Of a stretch of DNA of 64,000 bases, positions 16,801 to 25,213 are shown in pieces. The translations under genes were made by a program, and so were the position numbers. The stretch comes from Myxococcota bacterium (GTDB lineage: Bacteria > Myxococcota_A > UBA796). Below the pieces are notes generated by a model, which was not told the origin of the DNA, ran no database searches, and was given only the letters and a program-made list of their open reading frames with translations. Numbering within the stretch: position 1 is the first letter of the stretch; each line of letters opens with the position of its first letter. The stretch is from contig JAQXDW010000140.1 in NCBI GenBank assembly GCA_029251165.1, positions 1-64,000 of the forward strand. Reading direction: 5' to 3'.

Positions 16801-17330
16801 TCGAGCGGATCGAGCTCGAAGAACTGGATCCCCCTGCCCTCAGAGAACGACAGCGCGGCGTCGTGGCCATCGAGCAGGGCATAGGGCAGCTCCCGGACGA
16901 CCGGAGAGGCCCCACCCTTTACCGCCATTACCCGTGCTATCCGTGCGCTGTGCAGGGTCATGCGGTCGACGGTGAGGAAGTCCAGCGAGGGCTTGTCCTC
17001 CCGCTGCCGGGTCGCACACCGAGAGAACGCCGGCAGCTCAATGGGCCGGTCGGTCTTCAGGGAGAAGGTCACCGGACCAACCGAGGGTCGGGCGCGCTTT
17101 CGCTCCTCTCCGATGAAATTTAGGAAGTGGACGTAGGTCTTGTCCGGAACCTTGTTCAGCCGGTAGATGATCAGCTCGGTCATCCAGGCAAACAGCTGAA
17201 CCAGGGTCATGCCCGGGTCGGCAGGTCCGAGGTTTGTCCACTCCGGACAGTACTGCGGAATCAGCTTCCGGGCTTCGTCGATGATATCGTCGTATCCGCG
17301 ATCATCGAGTTTAGGCGGCTTAATCGGCAT
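13821..17330 (-). CDS. Baseplate J protein (gp6-like wedge, Afp11-like)
   Basis: The protein has 1,169 residues. The N-terminus has the typical opening of large eCIS baseplate proteins: LDDRGYDDIIDEARKLIP, then PEWTNLGPADPGMTLVQLFAWMTELIIYRLN (written here in two parts of a single conserved block, residues 7-60). The C-terminal 300 residues contain the baseplate J core, including TFGNGIRGRMLPTGSNN, a Tyr-Arg-x-Val-Pro-Gly-Ala-x-Gly-Asn segment, and the domain with SRDRAVTRTDFE and GVPGWEEGLG near the end. This protein forms the baseplate ring that holds the sheath and triggers contraction. It is 18 bases downstream of gp25 and overlaps the tail protein I gene. Confidence 0.94.
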   Translation of the reverse strand: MPIKPPKLDDRGYDDIIDEARKLIPQYCPEWTNLGPADPGMTLVQLFAWMTELIIYRLNKVPDKTYVHFLNFIGEERKRARPSVGPVTFSLKTDRPIELPAFSRCATRQREDKPSLDFLTVDRMTLHSARIARVMAVKGGASPVVRELPYALLDGHDAALSFSEGRGIQFFELDPLEYGPDAYTPHQFFYLAHNDFRLMDIDPDSERPVGRMRIRRSGGDTMSIVNFFNWEYPTADGWAPIETERELDDMLGMPELALLTSMPGIIELPFDVGDPRVKLPELIAKSKWWIRGRLDYERWMAARMDDDLDVYWKDDRGGEERQIHNWEVRASGRSLEFFLQDLPPIRGGWTIRLALVNRGVPAGRNSYLPKYRWWYRRGDSWELIPSERVRVEKTQVIITGPLPDMASDGYNLRAERIETVFMRGFCPDLEVDLNWIRPVEVHLAQGDDPRRIEPLMLGDAPWDPFQISQIIPPTIGRRFFIGSDLFENRRQSSVLVEIEVGFEMNGEPITEPADLYALQLTYRAEDSWRVVWTEDKIYSKFTFSDLDEEGSKKAGRRKIRIVIDPKSQLKGLGRHKLGDTETTWLRLELIKSNLTGTDENKEQKPIQLRFFGIKLGADKTLGDATYEQPMPSPRMAQLDLREENRRLTRVLTRAIGRLNEFYPFYPFVEIQEENQAVYIQFDRPLPRGSRHTIHVRCRGEAFLPEGIGMEWELLENRAHGRTGWRQLQSEQRSDDGQVRPAYALAGSGVLEFPLPDVPEHPQQDGFWLRGRFVLPVGSGIDRIPPLPPVTHIMLNTIDVVNLHSVRTERYSGHGVPHQSIQLLRKPLFLHEGESERAVFPRPELFADIKVSVDEGDGEQTTWEQVRPTELLTAGKDDRIFVVDPVDGTLTFGNGIRGRMLPTGSNNVLVDTYRLVPGARGNVGPHQVSICEGYGDTVQVTNLVPTTGGRDAESIDEIIRRAPSLLTSRDRAVTRTDFEIIAREASGEVARAACRGRLDEDGRVDIIVLPRRRDGERVPDPFLSAGLRDHVSKYLKRRCLINVDPVVHLAAFLPIDVSVTLRLRPNANVILVREQASRWVEHFLDPYSGGLDSEGWPFGGTLYAQDFARMVSDITEVRHVIDVQLYDMRGADPRGVPGWEEGLGDRELLLQEHDLFVVRRVRIRTEEGPE

Positions 17331-17348
17331 GATCGTGTAGCGTACCCT

Positions 17349-17738
17349 CTAGCGATTCGTGACGACGTGCTGAAGCGCGCTCACCTGACCGGTGGAGGGG
17401 ATCTTGTAGCTCACCTCCACCTTGATGGCGCCGCTCGGGTCAGAGACCGCTCGGACATCGGTGACCTTGATCCGTGGTTCCCATTTTGCCAGAGCGTCTT
17501 CAACATAGCGACGGGCACGACGAGCAGTAGCGGTGGTGTTGGGCGCGAACAGGAGTTCGTGAATCCGACATCCGAACTCTGGCATCATCTGGCGCTCTCC
17601 TTGACGGGTGCCAAGAATGATCGTGATGCTCTGGCGGATGTTTTCCTCAAACTCTGAAGTTGCGACCCGACCGGTGGCAGGGTCAAACTGAAACGGGAAC
17701 GCCCACCCCCGTCCGAGGAACTCCTTCCGGGCGGTCAT
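17349..17738 (-). CDS. gp25-like baseplate wedge protein (Afp9-like)
   Basis: The protein has 129 residues, the usual size for the gp25/GpW family. It contains the landmark features: GRGWAFPFQ near the N-terminus, ENIRQSITIILGTRQGERQMMPEFGCRI in the middle with the E-PR-like core of the family (residues about 30-57), and a C-terminal strand segment. gp25 starts the sheath by offering a template for the first sheath ring. The gene lies just before the J protein gene, as in phage P2/T4-like and eCIS loci, but it is separated from the hub gene by an intrinsic terminator. Confidence 0.93.
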   Translation of the reverse strand: MTARKEFLGRGWAFPFQFDPATGRVATSEFEENIRQSITIILGTRQGERQMMPEFGCRIHELLFAPNTTATARRARRYVEDALAKWEPRIKVTDVRAVSDPSGAIKVEVSYKIPSTGQVSALQHVVTNR

Positions 17739-17766
17739 GACTCACCCCTTCTGTCGTAGACATGGG

Positions 17767-17805
17767 AAAAAAATCGGCACCCTGTAGATACCACAGGAGA
17801 CCGAT
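17767..17805 (-). terminator. Intrinsic terminator inside the eCIS operon
   Basis: Read on the minus strand, ATCGG (17805-17801) pairs with CCGAT (17777-17773), and CCTGT pairs with ACAGG within it, followed by seven U residues (17773-17767). It lies in the 93-base gap between the hub gene and gp25. The fold suggests a partial terminator that lowers expression of baseplate genes compared with sheath, tube and hub. Confidence 0.75.
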
Positions 17806-17831
17806 GATTCGGGGGAGCCTTATGCGCTGGC

Positions 17832-18854
17832 TCAGCTGCCCATGGTGTTGCTACAGAAGGTCATCTCGGTGGTGTAGCCGGTGCGGACACTGATGACGTG
17901 TCGGGTTGCGATGACATAGAACTTTCCGTTCTGGCCGCTCGGGAGTCCCTCAAATTCCACCATGGTTCCGGCGCGGACGCTGGAGTCTCCGCGAACGGAG
18001 CAGCTACCGTGACAGAACTGACGCGCGAAGCGCTCCATCTCAGCCTTCGCAATCTGGTTTGCCATGCCTTGAGAGCTCACCGGGACGTCGGTGATGTAAG
18101 CGGTGGAGTCACCGAACACACCGCACTTGGTCGCACCAAGCTCACCGCCGCCGATGGAGGAAACCTCAGAAGCCGAACACTGCCCGACGATCTCTTGCTT
18201 GTTGGCGATGTCCCAGCCGCGCACAACGACCTTCTGGACCTGGTCGGAGGAATTGAAGGACATGCGCATTGAGCGCAGGTCTTCACCCATCTTGACCGTC
18301 TTGGAGCTGCCGTCAAAGCTGGCCTTCTTAAAGAGGAGCTTGCCGTCTTCCACCCGCACCTGGAAGTTGTTGCGGGCCGCAAGGCGCTTGATGAAGGCGA
18401 TGTTGCTCTCGTTGCGCTGCAGGATGTAGGGCATGACGTCATCCGTTGGATCCGCATCCACGCTGAGCCCAGACTCCGCGCCGACCTCAGTCGCGACATC
18501 AGAGTCCATCATCTCCTCCCAGAAGCGGGTCTTTCGACCGCGCCCGAGCCGGTGCGTCTTGTCCATCGCCCGGAGGGTCATGCTGCTGTTGCCCTCGATC
18601 TGGAAGCCGGGCTCCATCGAGGTCACTTCGCCAGAGAAGATGGCCGCCCCGTCGAGCTTCACCTCAACCGGATCGCCCATGTTGAAGGCCCAAGATGGCT
18701 GACCCTCTGCACCACCGACTCGGACCGTACACATCGAAACCATGTCGACATGATCCTCGACCACCGCCATCTGCAGGGCGTCTTTTTCCGCCTGCTTGAG
18801 TATGGTTCCGCCGATCGTGATCTCATACTTGATCGCGCCGCTGTTCTCACCCAT
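17832..18854 (-). CDS. gp27-like hub protein (late control D family), no spike domain
   Basis: The protein has 340 residues. It matches the hub part of VgrG/Afp8/gp27: an opening beta domain (EITIGGTIL), a second (ISGEVTSMEP-like region at 70-90), the HRLGRGRKTRFW segment typical of phage late control D proteins, LQRNESNIAFIKRLAARNNF (about 150-170), and a final beta barrel. These trimers join tube to spike. Afp8-type proteins carry a gp5-like OB fold and beta-helix after this region; here the protein ends after the hub. No separate gp5 or PAAR gene is visible between this gene and gp25. The gene ends at an intrinsic terminator. Confidence 0.88.
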   Translation of the reverse strand: MGENSGAIKYEITIGGTILKQAEKDALQMAVVEDHVDMVSMCTVRVGGAEGQPSWAFNMGDPVEVKLDGAAIFSGEVTSMEPGFQIEGNSSMTLRAMDKTHRLGRGRKTRFWEEMMDSDVATEVGAESGLSVDADPTDDVMPYILQRNESNIAFIKRLAARNNFQVRVEDGKLLFKKASFDGSSKTVKMGEDLRSMRMSFNSSDQVQKVVVRGWDIANKQEIVGQCSASEVSSIGGGELGATKCGVFGDSTAYITDVPVSSQGMANQIAKAEMERFARQFCHGSCSVRGDSSVRAGTMVEFEGLPSGQNGKFYVIATRHVISVRTGYTTEMTFCSNTMGS

Positions 18855-18866
18855 GCGTACCTCGTC

Positions 18867-19493
18867 TCAGCAAAGGACCGACAAGATGGAGCCTGCCGCG
18901 AGGTTCAGCCAGTCTGAAACCTGCGGGTTGGCACTCTGAATGGCCTGCTGGGTGGTGTTGTTTGACGATGCAATCTGCGAGAGGCTCTGCCCTGCCTGCA
19001 CCGTGACGAGCTGAATCTTGGTGGAAGACAGACCGCTGGAGCCGCCGCCGCCGCTGTACTCATTGTCCGGGGTCCACTCTTTCATCTTGAGCTGGACCTT
19101 GGCCCGCAGCGGGTTGCCGGACTGCGCGAACATGGTGTAGGTCGCGTTGACCGACTCCACGACGCCCGTGAAGCAGAACGAGCCCCACTCAAAGTCGACC
19201 TTGGGCGGCCGCATCTTCTCAGAGTCACCCTCGTCTGGGATGACCGGGTTGGTGAGCGCGAGGAGCTGATCGACCCACGTCTGCCGGACGTCGCTGCCAG
19301 AGTTGGTCGTGTCATAGACCAGCTCCATTGAGATGTTCGCCGGCTGTGACTTCTGGAATTCCAGCTTGGACTCCTGGCCTTGTTCGTCGTGCTCTTTCCA
19401 TGAGACGGGCTTGTCGAACTTGAAATTGACCGGGTTGTACTGGACCGGGAAGGTGCCGGTCTCTGCGCAGAATTGTGCCTTCGAGACGCTCAT
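18867..19493 (-). CDS. LysM tube-initiator protein (gp53/Afp7-like)
   Basis: The protein has 208 residues. The first 150 form the beta-rich domain of Afp7-type proteins (AQFCAETGTFPVQYNPVNFKF near the start, split here as the family block 6-27; later WVDQLLALTNP and VDFEWGSFCFTGVVE). A Gly/Ser linker leads to one LysM domain (about 163-208: VTVQAGQSLSQIASSNNTT). In contractile particles this protein sits at the hub-tube interface. It precedes the hub gene by 12 bases, the standard order. Confidence 0.9.
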   Translation of the reverse strand: MSVSKAQFCAETGTFPVQYNPVNFKFDKPVSWKEHDEQGQESKLEFQKSQPANISMELVYDTTNSGSDVRQTWVDQLLALTNPVIPDEGDSEKMRPPKVDFEWGSFCFTGVVESVNATYTMFAQSGNPLRAKVQLKMKEWTPDNEYSGGGGSSGLSSTKIQLVTVQAGQSLSQIASSNNTTQQAIQSANPQVSDWLNLAAGSILSVLC

Positions 19494-19518
19494 ATTCTAC
19501 CCCTGCAAGATGTTTGGT

Positions 19519-22500
19519 TTACCACCACATGTCCTGTTCCTGACCGCCAGTCAGGTTTCGCTCCCGACGCATCTCAGTCATGCGCTGGACCTCTTCGAGG
19601 ACCTCACGCCCCAGGGCATCGATGTCGATCTGGCGCTTGTTTCCGCCGCCCTCAGGCTGGGTCGGAGCGGACTGCCCCTCGGCGCGAGCAGAGGAACTGT
19701 CCTCCGCCATCCGCACTCCCTGGCGGGCGGAATCCCGACCCTGGTTCTCGGCGAGGTGGATGAGGTTCCGAAGCCGCTTCGCGAGCTTCATCACCTTATC
19801 TTCACCCACTCCCGACCCTCCCTGGGCGGTCGAGATGGGGCGCAGTCCGGTGAAGCCACGGACGATACGGGCAGAACTGCGAGCCTTTCGAGGAGAGCGA
19901 ACGGTTCGGGTCGTCGCAGCAGTCGCCTGGCGACTGGTCGGAGCAGCGGACGCGGCAGCAGCGGACTCGACCCTCGCGCTCTCCTTGCGAAGCTGCTGAA
20001 TGACCTGAATGACAGGAGAGGGCATCCGCGAGAGGCGTGGCGCCGGAGCGCTGGACCGCTCAAAGATCACCCGAACAACCTCCTCGACATCTGAGGCCCT
20101 TGCCAGTGCGGCGATGAGTCCCTGGTTGGCGGAAGATGGTCGGGGGAGAAGCTCGCCCGAGGAGCGGCGTGCCCAGCCAGGCAGAGCCTTGTTTGCAGAC
20201 TGTGCCTCCACCCCCTCAAGGGTCCATGACAGCGGAAGGCGCTGATCAGGAGCCGCTGTACGAGCGGGGCGCCGCTCACCAACAAACACGCCGCTCTTGG
20301 TGCGGTGGATGGTCGGGAGAGGACGGGTCCGAGAGGACTCGACCACCCCACCGTCTTCCATGCGACCGCTGCGCGAGAGGCGGGGCCGACTCCATGGCGT
20401 CGGCGGGGCACCAGCATCCAATGAAGCATCTCCCTGCCAAGGCGAGAGCCGCGCAGCGGAGGCTTCGACTCCTTGTGGAGAAGGTTCCAAACGAGGAGCG
20501 GCGAGGGTGACGCCATCTGCGGTGGTCTGCAGCCGAGGTCGACGAGTGAGGCTCGAGCTGGTCGGCTGACGACGCTCTCCGAGACTGCGTGCAGGAGATG
20601 CCGGCTGCCACTGTGCTCGGGCGGAGAGCCGATCGAGGGGGCGCTCTGATACACGGCGGGGGGCAGCAGTGCTGCGTGCACGCTCCGGTACCGAAGCGAG
20701 CGCACGCGAGGCTGGCGATCCCACTGTCGGGGGGCGCGCGGACGAAGAGACCGCTGCTGATGAGCTCGTGACGGGCGAAGCCGCGCCGAGGGCTGGAGAG
20801 AAGATCGATGGAAAGCCGGGTGCTGCCGACTGTGTGCTCGGATCAGTCATCTGCGATGGCGCGGATGCCGGCTCAGAGACAACCACCACTTGTGCTGGAC
20901 CGCTGGGGGTATAGCTGAGCAGTCGCTTGCGACGAACCCTGACCTCAGCGCTGCGTCCAGAGGCCGTGCGTTCAGAGCCGGTGCGCCCAGAGGCCGTGCG
21001 ACGCGCCGCGACCGAGCTGCTGGCAACACGGTGCGCAGCCGCAGGACTGGCCTGGCGAGCAGAGTATCCAACGAGGGGACTGGAGTCGAAGCGTCGGCTG
21101 GCGGCAATTATCGCTGCCACCCGACGCTGACGAGCAGTACCTCCCACAGCGGAGAGAACAGAAGCAGCACGCGCTGACACCGCCTTGGCGCTGACCGATG
21201 CCGCACTGGCGCCGACTGCTGCGGGCTTGGAAGCAGCCGCGGCTGCTGAGGCGCGCTTCTCCACGTCCCGAGGAGCGCTGCTGGCAGGACCGGTGAACCA
21301 AGGGCTGACCGCCGGCTTTGGCGTCGTGGTGTCTGTACGCTCGGGTGTGTCTGCGGCTTCTGGCACGACGCTGCTGGGGAGCACCTCAGATGGAGCATAG
21401 ACCGCCATCCGACGAGTACTCAGCGCCTCTGGAGCGGTCGCGCCGACCCTTGCTGCAATCTGTGACGTCCGAGCGAGGGGAGCACCGACCGCGGGCTCAA
21501 CCTCACTCCCCTGGAAAAGTCCAGCGGGTGAAGAATCGATGCGCGCAGAGCGGGTCGGGATGGCGCGTGTCACCCGCGGGAGGAGCGATCCCTCCGTCGG
21601 TGCAGCGGCATCTAAGCGGCTGGCCAAGCGACGGGTGGGGACAATCCGCGTCGAGACGCCCACGGCATCGCTTGCCTCTACAGGAGACCTCCGGTGGCGC
21701 GGCGGTGTACTCCTGGGGATGACAGACCGAGCCGATGCCGCTCCGATGGCCTGTCGGGAGAGCACACGCTGCATCGGCGCCAGTGCTGCGCCCGGAACCA
21801 GCGTGGTGATGGTCTGCCGCTTCGGTGAGAGGGTCTGGCGGACAACACGCGGCGTTACAGAGCCCGGTCGGGGCTCACTGATGCTGCTGCGCCATGCGGC
21901 TTGACGGACCGGCGAGGCGACCTCGACGACGGCCTCCAGAGGACCTTCTGACTGTGACTCGATGAGGCGCGGAGTGACCGTCGGGAGCAGCGAGCGGCGC
22001 CGACGAGTGCGGACCGGGCGAACCGGACGCGCAGACGCTGCACGGATGGAGACCCCCGGGGTCGGCCGCCGTGAGAGCCGCGCTGCGGCATGCGCACTTG
22101 CAGCACCAGCGCGTACTGGACGAACGGGCGAGGCCGAGAGCGCAGCGGGAGATGGCCGGGAAGCGCGCTGGAGGATCTCGGCACGAGCCGATCCAGCCAT
22201 GCTGTACTCTTCCGCCATTATCCCCCGGATCATCGCACGCTGCGTCAGCGATCCGGGGTGAGACGGTCGGGGTTGAGCAGGGCCGTCAGGGGCACGGGGG
22301 GATGCTGCAGCGCGACGGCTGGGAATGCGTCGCGTTGAGGGCGGCTGCGGTGTCCGCGGCGTTGCAACACGCGGAGTCACGGCAGCACGAGCCGCTGCGG
22401 GCTGAGAGACTGCCGGAGCTGTGGGCTCAAGCTGTGGAGCGGGTCGCGAAGGCTCGACTGCCTTCATGATGGGAGAGCTGTGGAGAACCGGTCGAAGACC

Positions 22501-23427
22501 TCGTCTGCGCTCTTGGCGACTGGCTGATGCCATGCGACCTGAGGCGACGGAGACCGGTGACGCTGCACGATCCGGAATCGTCCGCTCGACCTCGGCACGA
22601 GCAGCCCGGTTGGTACCACCCAGGCTGCGAATGACCCTGCGGACCTGCTTGACCTGCTCTGCGGCGGGCAAGATCTCGATCTCTTCGATCAGACGAACCA
22701 GACGGCGCGAAGGTCGAGCAGATGACCGCACCAAGCGTCGAAGAGGCTCTACAGCATCCCGAGATGCGGCTGTAGCCTGAAGGCGACGACCGACACGGTC
22801 CATTGGGCGAGATGCGGTGCGAGATGCGGTGCGAGATGCGGTGCGCGTCTTCTCTGGCTCACCGGAGATCTCGCGCACAATAATCTGTGGACGGGGTCGC
22901 TTCTCCGCGATCCGGGCTGGGGAAGTCGGGCGAGAGAGCCAAGCGGCCTGACCGGAGACACTGCGCGCAGGGCTGCCGCTCCAGCCTCGGACGGTCCGGA
23001 TCCCCGTCTCTTCGGGCTCCTCTTCCACTGCCGGAGCCGGTGGCTCGGGCAGAAGCATGTCGCTGTCAGAGACGGTGAGCAATCCAGAGAGGAAGCGCGG
23101 GCGCTTCGCCTCACCCGGCCACAGCCGACGTGCGGCTTTGACCGGACGCCGAGCACCGTAGCCGCTGGCGTAGCGCTCCAGACGGTTCTGGCGACGAAGG
23201 CGTGCCTGCCCGAGTCGACGGAGCATGTCGTAGAAGGGCTTTCCAGAGAGGTAGACGAACTCACCGCCGCCCTCACTACCCTGGGGTCCAGAGGTACCCT
23301 GGAGCCACGGATCAGCAAGACCAAAACGGTCATAGAACGCCGGCGACAGTCCGACTCGGGGCCGACGCGACGCGCGCTTCTCCAGGCGCTTCAGCAGACG
23401 ATCTCCGATCAAGCCTCTCTCACTCAT
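19519..23427 (-). CDS. Very long Arg/Ala/Ser/Pro-rich eCIS protein between tube and LysM genes
   Basis: The protein has 1,302 residues from ATG 23427 (GGGAG upstream). Almost all of it is low-complexity, basic and rich in Arg, Ala, Ser, Pro and Val, with motifs such as ARP, SVxAR and a TASR triplicate; it is likely disordered. Only the ends look ordered: the start (LLKRLEKRAS, SPAFYDRFGLADPW) and the end (KVMKLAKRLRNLIHLAENQ and IDIDALGREVLEEVQRMTEMRRER). The last motif resembles the C-terminus of shorter proteins coded at the same site, between tube and LysM genes, in other eCIS. It may be a tape-measure or lumen protein, or a cargo carrier; the sequence does not decide between these. Confidence 0.75.
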   Translation of the reverse strand: MSERGLIGDRLLKRLEKRASRRPRVGLSPAFYDRFGLADPWLQGTSGPQGSEGGGEFVYLSGKPFYDMLRRLGQARLRRQNRLERYASGYGARRPVKAARRLWPGEAKRPRFLSGLLTVSDSDMLLPEPPAPAVEEEPEETGIRTVRGWSGSPARSVSGQAAWLSRPTSPARIAEKRPRPQIIVREISGEPEKTRTASRTASRTASRPMDRVGRRLQATAASRDAVEPLRRLVRSSARPSRRLVRLIEEIEILPAAEQVKQVRRVIRSLGGTNRAARAEVERTIPDRAASPVSVASGRMASASRQERRRGLRPVLHSSPIMKAVEPSRPAPQLEPTAPAVSQPAAARAAVTPRVATPRTPQPPSTRRIPSRRAAASPRAPDGPAQPRPSHPGSLTQRAMIRGIMAEEYSMAGSARAEILQRASRPSPAALSASPVRPVRAGAASAHAAARLSRRPTPGVSIRAASARPVRPVRTRRRRSLLPTVTPRLIESQSEGPLEAVVEVASPVRQAAWRSSISEPRPGSVTPRVVRQTLSPKRQTITTLVPGAALAPMQRVLSRQAIGAASARSVIPRSTPPRHRRSPVEASDAVGVSTRIVPTRRLASRLDAAAPTEGSLLPRVTRAIPTRSARIDSSPAGLFQGSEVEPAVGAPLARTSQIAARVGATAPEALSTRRMAVYAPSEVLPSSVVPEAADTPERTDTTTPKPAVSPWFTGPASSAPRDVEKRASAAAAASKPAAVGASAASVSAKAVSARAASVLSAVGGTARQRRVAAIIAASRRFDSSPLVGYSARQASPAAAHRVASSSVAARRTASGRTGSERTASGRSAEVRVRRKRLLSYTPSGPAQVVVVSEPASAPSQMTDPSTQSAAPGFPSIFSPALGAASPVTSSSAAVSSSARPPTVGSPASRALASVPERARSTAAPRRVSERPLDRLSARAQWQPASPARSLGERRQPTSSSLTRRPRLQTTADGVTLAAPRLEPSPQGVEASAARLSPWQGDASLDAGAPPTPWSRPRLSRSGRMEDGGVVESSRTRPLPTIHRTKSGVFVGERRPARTAAPDQRLPLSWTLEGVEAQSANKALPGWARRSSGELLPRPSSANQGLIAALARASDVEEVVRVIFERSSAPAPRLSRMPSPVIQVIQQLRKESARVESAAAASAAPTSRQATAATTRTVRSPRKARSSARIVRGFTGLRPISTAQGGSGVGEDKVMKLAKRLRNLIHLAENQGRDSARQGVRMAEDSSSARAEGQSAPTQPEGGGNKRQIDIDALGREVLEEVQRMTEMRRERNLTGGQEQDMWW
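22807..22842. repeat. 12-bp tandem repeat, three copies
   Basis: gcgagatgcggt is repeated three times in phase with the long minus-strand gene and codes the TASR repetition. It is a coding microsatellite-like repeat, not a CRISPR array. Confidence 0.8.
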
Positions 23428-23439
23428 CGCCACTCCCGA

Positions 23440-23880
23440 TCAGGAAACTTCAATGCCGTGGTGGGCGATCTCAAGCATCTCGATGGCCAGCTCAGAGCCG
23501 CTGGCAGAGAGGGAAGGGCCCTCCCATGCAACCGGCCAGGCAGACTTGAAATTGTACCGACGGACGGTCTCCATCTTGTTGTTCTTCAAGATGATCGAGC
23601 CATTGCGGTAATTGCCCTCGGAGAATTGATCTTGGAGGATCTCATTGCGCCAGCCGAGCAGAGAGGTGTCCGAGGTCACGCCGTAGCGGAGCTGGATGTT
23701 CTCCCATTTGCTCTGTCCAGGGAGCTTGTGAACACGATCGTTCACCCCCCCTTCCTGAATCTCGAAGACCTCAGTCGTAGACTTCATCCCCGAGCACTCC
23801 ATAAAGTGCGCGATCTCTACGCCATCGATCTCGAGGGCAAAGACATAGTTCCCTTCCGCATCCAGCCAGTCTCTTGACAT
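23440..23880 (-). CDS. Inner tube protein 2 (gp19/Afp5-like)
   Basis: The protein has 146 residues with the contractile-tail tube fold: FALEIDGVEIAHFMECSGMKS at the N-terminus (residues about 13-33), the middle QLRYGVTSDTSLLGWRNEI, and C-terminal ARRYNFKSAWPVAWEGP-like region. The first two motifs are the standard (FxVEIdGv..GFxeVsGL, L+rGvt....lw.W) signature of T4 gp19 and Afp1/5 homologues. ATG 23880 is preferred over GTG 23889 because AGGGG sits about eight bases before it. The two tube genes are clearly different, so one is probably specialised for the baseplate-proximal ring and the other for the main tube. Confidence 0.93.
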   Translation of the reverse strand: MSRDWLDAEGNYVFALEIDGVEIAHFMECSGMKSTTEVFEIQEGGVNDRVHKLPGQSKWENIQLRYGVTSDTSLLGWRNEILQDQFSEGNYRNGSIILKNNKMETVRRYNFKSAWPVAWEGPSLSASGSELAIEMLEIAHHGIEVS

Positions 23881-23954
23881 CACTGACACCCCTGCTCAGC
23901 CGGTATTGTACCCCAGTGTACCAGACTCCACCCTTCAATCTTCATCGAAGGAGA

Positions 23955-25133
23955 CTATCCACCAAGGCGAAGATCGATAACAATCTGCTCGGCGGTGCCG
24001 ACGGGCCTCATCCGGATCTCAACATTAACCTGGCCAGAATCCAGGAGATAACGGGGATTGTTCGTTGTATTACAGGTGACTGCATACTGCTCACCTGCGC
24101 GCTCGCCGGACAGCAGACCCGCCCGCCAGAACTGCTCCAGACGATAGCGGACATCGCGCTCAAGTACATCCCACAGGTGGGGATTGTTGGTCTCGAAAAC
24201 AGCCCACTCGTTGTCTCGGCGCAGCTGCTCGGTGATCATGCTGATGACCCGTCGGCTGTTGATGAACCGATATGCCTTGTCGGTGCTCAGCGTCCGAGCA
24301 CCAAACACCACGATACCGCGACCGGCCTGAAGAATAATGGGATTGACGGACATCTCCGCCATATCTCCCGCTTCCTCAAAGCTCAGATCGAGCTCCAGGT
24401 GGGTCACGCCCTGAACTGGAACATTGGCCGGAGGCCAGACCACACCGTAATCGCCCTTCTCTTTTTCGAGGCGGGCATATATTCCGGCCACCGAGGCGCT
24501 GGGGGGAAACGCGGCCTCCCCCTCAAACAGCCAGGGGTAATACAGCGCACCGTAGGAGCGGGTGTGCTGCTCGCGCTCTCGGAAGTCTCGAACCCATCGA
24601 ACCAGCGGCTCGCCGTGAAGACCACGGGGAGGATCGAGGATGAGAAAGCGGTTGTTCATCTCTCGGCAGTGGGCCAGCAGAAGGTCGTAGACGTGCTCAG
24701 CATCGGTGTGGGCTTCACCCAGCCGGCTGATGCTCACCGGAAGCCACGCCAGCGCCGGCGCGGCCAGTACAGCGATGTCGTCTTCAGCACGAAGACGATC
24801 GAACAGCGGCACGACAACTGCTGCTGCTGCTGCGGGGGTCTCGAAGTCTGCCTGAGAGTGGATGCACACCCCGAACAGAAAGAGAGAGTCTCCGTTGTTG
24901 ACGAAGAAGTCATGCACAGCACGCACAGAGGCCTGATCGAGCCGCCTCCAGTGCGGGTGCTCCCAGAGGTCAGGCTCACGGCGAAGCGGGACCTCAATGA
25001 AGTCCCCCGCTGACATTCCTTCGGGCCATCGCTCCTCAGGAATGAAACCGATGAATGCAGTCACATCACAGCGGACCAGCTCCCGGGAGCGGACCGGGAG
25101 CCGACCGTGCTGGACGACAATTCCTGGACGCAT
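23955..25133 (-). CDS. Contractile sheath protein 2 (short form)
   Basis: The protein has 392 residues from ATG 25133. The C-terminal domain is a phage tail sheath: GRGIVVFGARTLS, YRFINSRRVISMI, WAVFETNNPHLWDVLERDV, QYAVTCNTTNNPRYLLDSG, VNVEIRMRPVGTAEQIVIDL. The same blocks occur in sheath 1. The N-terminal domain is short and lacks the insertion present in sheath 1. ATG 25133 has GAGG six to seven bases upstream and begins with RPGIVVQHG, like other sheaths; a TTG at 25217 overlapping DUF6760 is the alternative. Afp-type systems code several sheath isoforms; the short form may line the baseplate-proximal end. Confidence 0.93.
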   Translation of the reverse strand: MRPGIVVQHGRLPVRSRELVRCDVTAFIGFIPEERWPEGMSAGDFIEVPLRREPDLWEHPHWRRLDQASVRAVHDFFVNNGDSLFLFGVCIHSQADFETPAAAAAVVVPLFDRLRAEDDIAVLAAPALAWLPVSISRLGEAHTDAEHVYDLLLAHCREMNNRFLILDPPRGLHGEPLVRWVRDFREREQHTRSYGALYYPWLFEGEAAFPPSASVAGIYARLEKEKGDYGVVWPPANVPVQGVTHLELDLSFEEAGDMAEMSVNPIILQAGRGIVVFGARTLSTDKAYRFINSRRVISMITEQLRRDNEWAVFETNNPHLWDVLERDVRYRLEQFWRAGLLSGERAGEQYAVTCNTTNNPRYLLDSGQVNVEIRMRPVGTAEQIVIDLRLGG

Positions 25134-25213
25134 GGACAACCTCGAAGCAGAGGAAGCGGCTCCCGTGGAAGCCGCTTCAGGAAGACTCTCCGAAAAGACC
25201 TGAACAGACCAGG

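Noticed and set aside
15051..17123. 690-codon plus-strand open frame
   Set aside because: It is antisense to the baseplate J gene, whose motifs are clear, and its own sequence has no recognisable domain. GC-rich codon bias creates such shadow frames.
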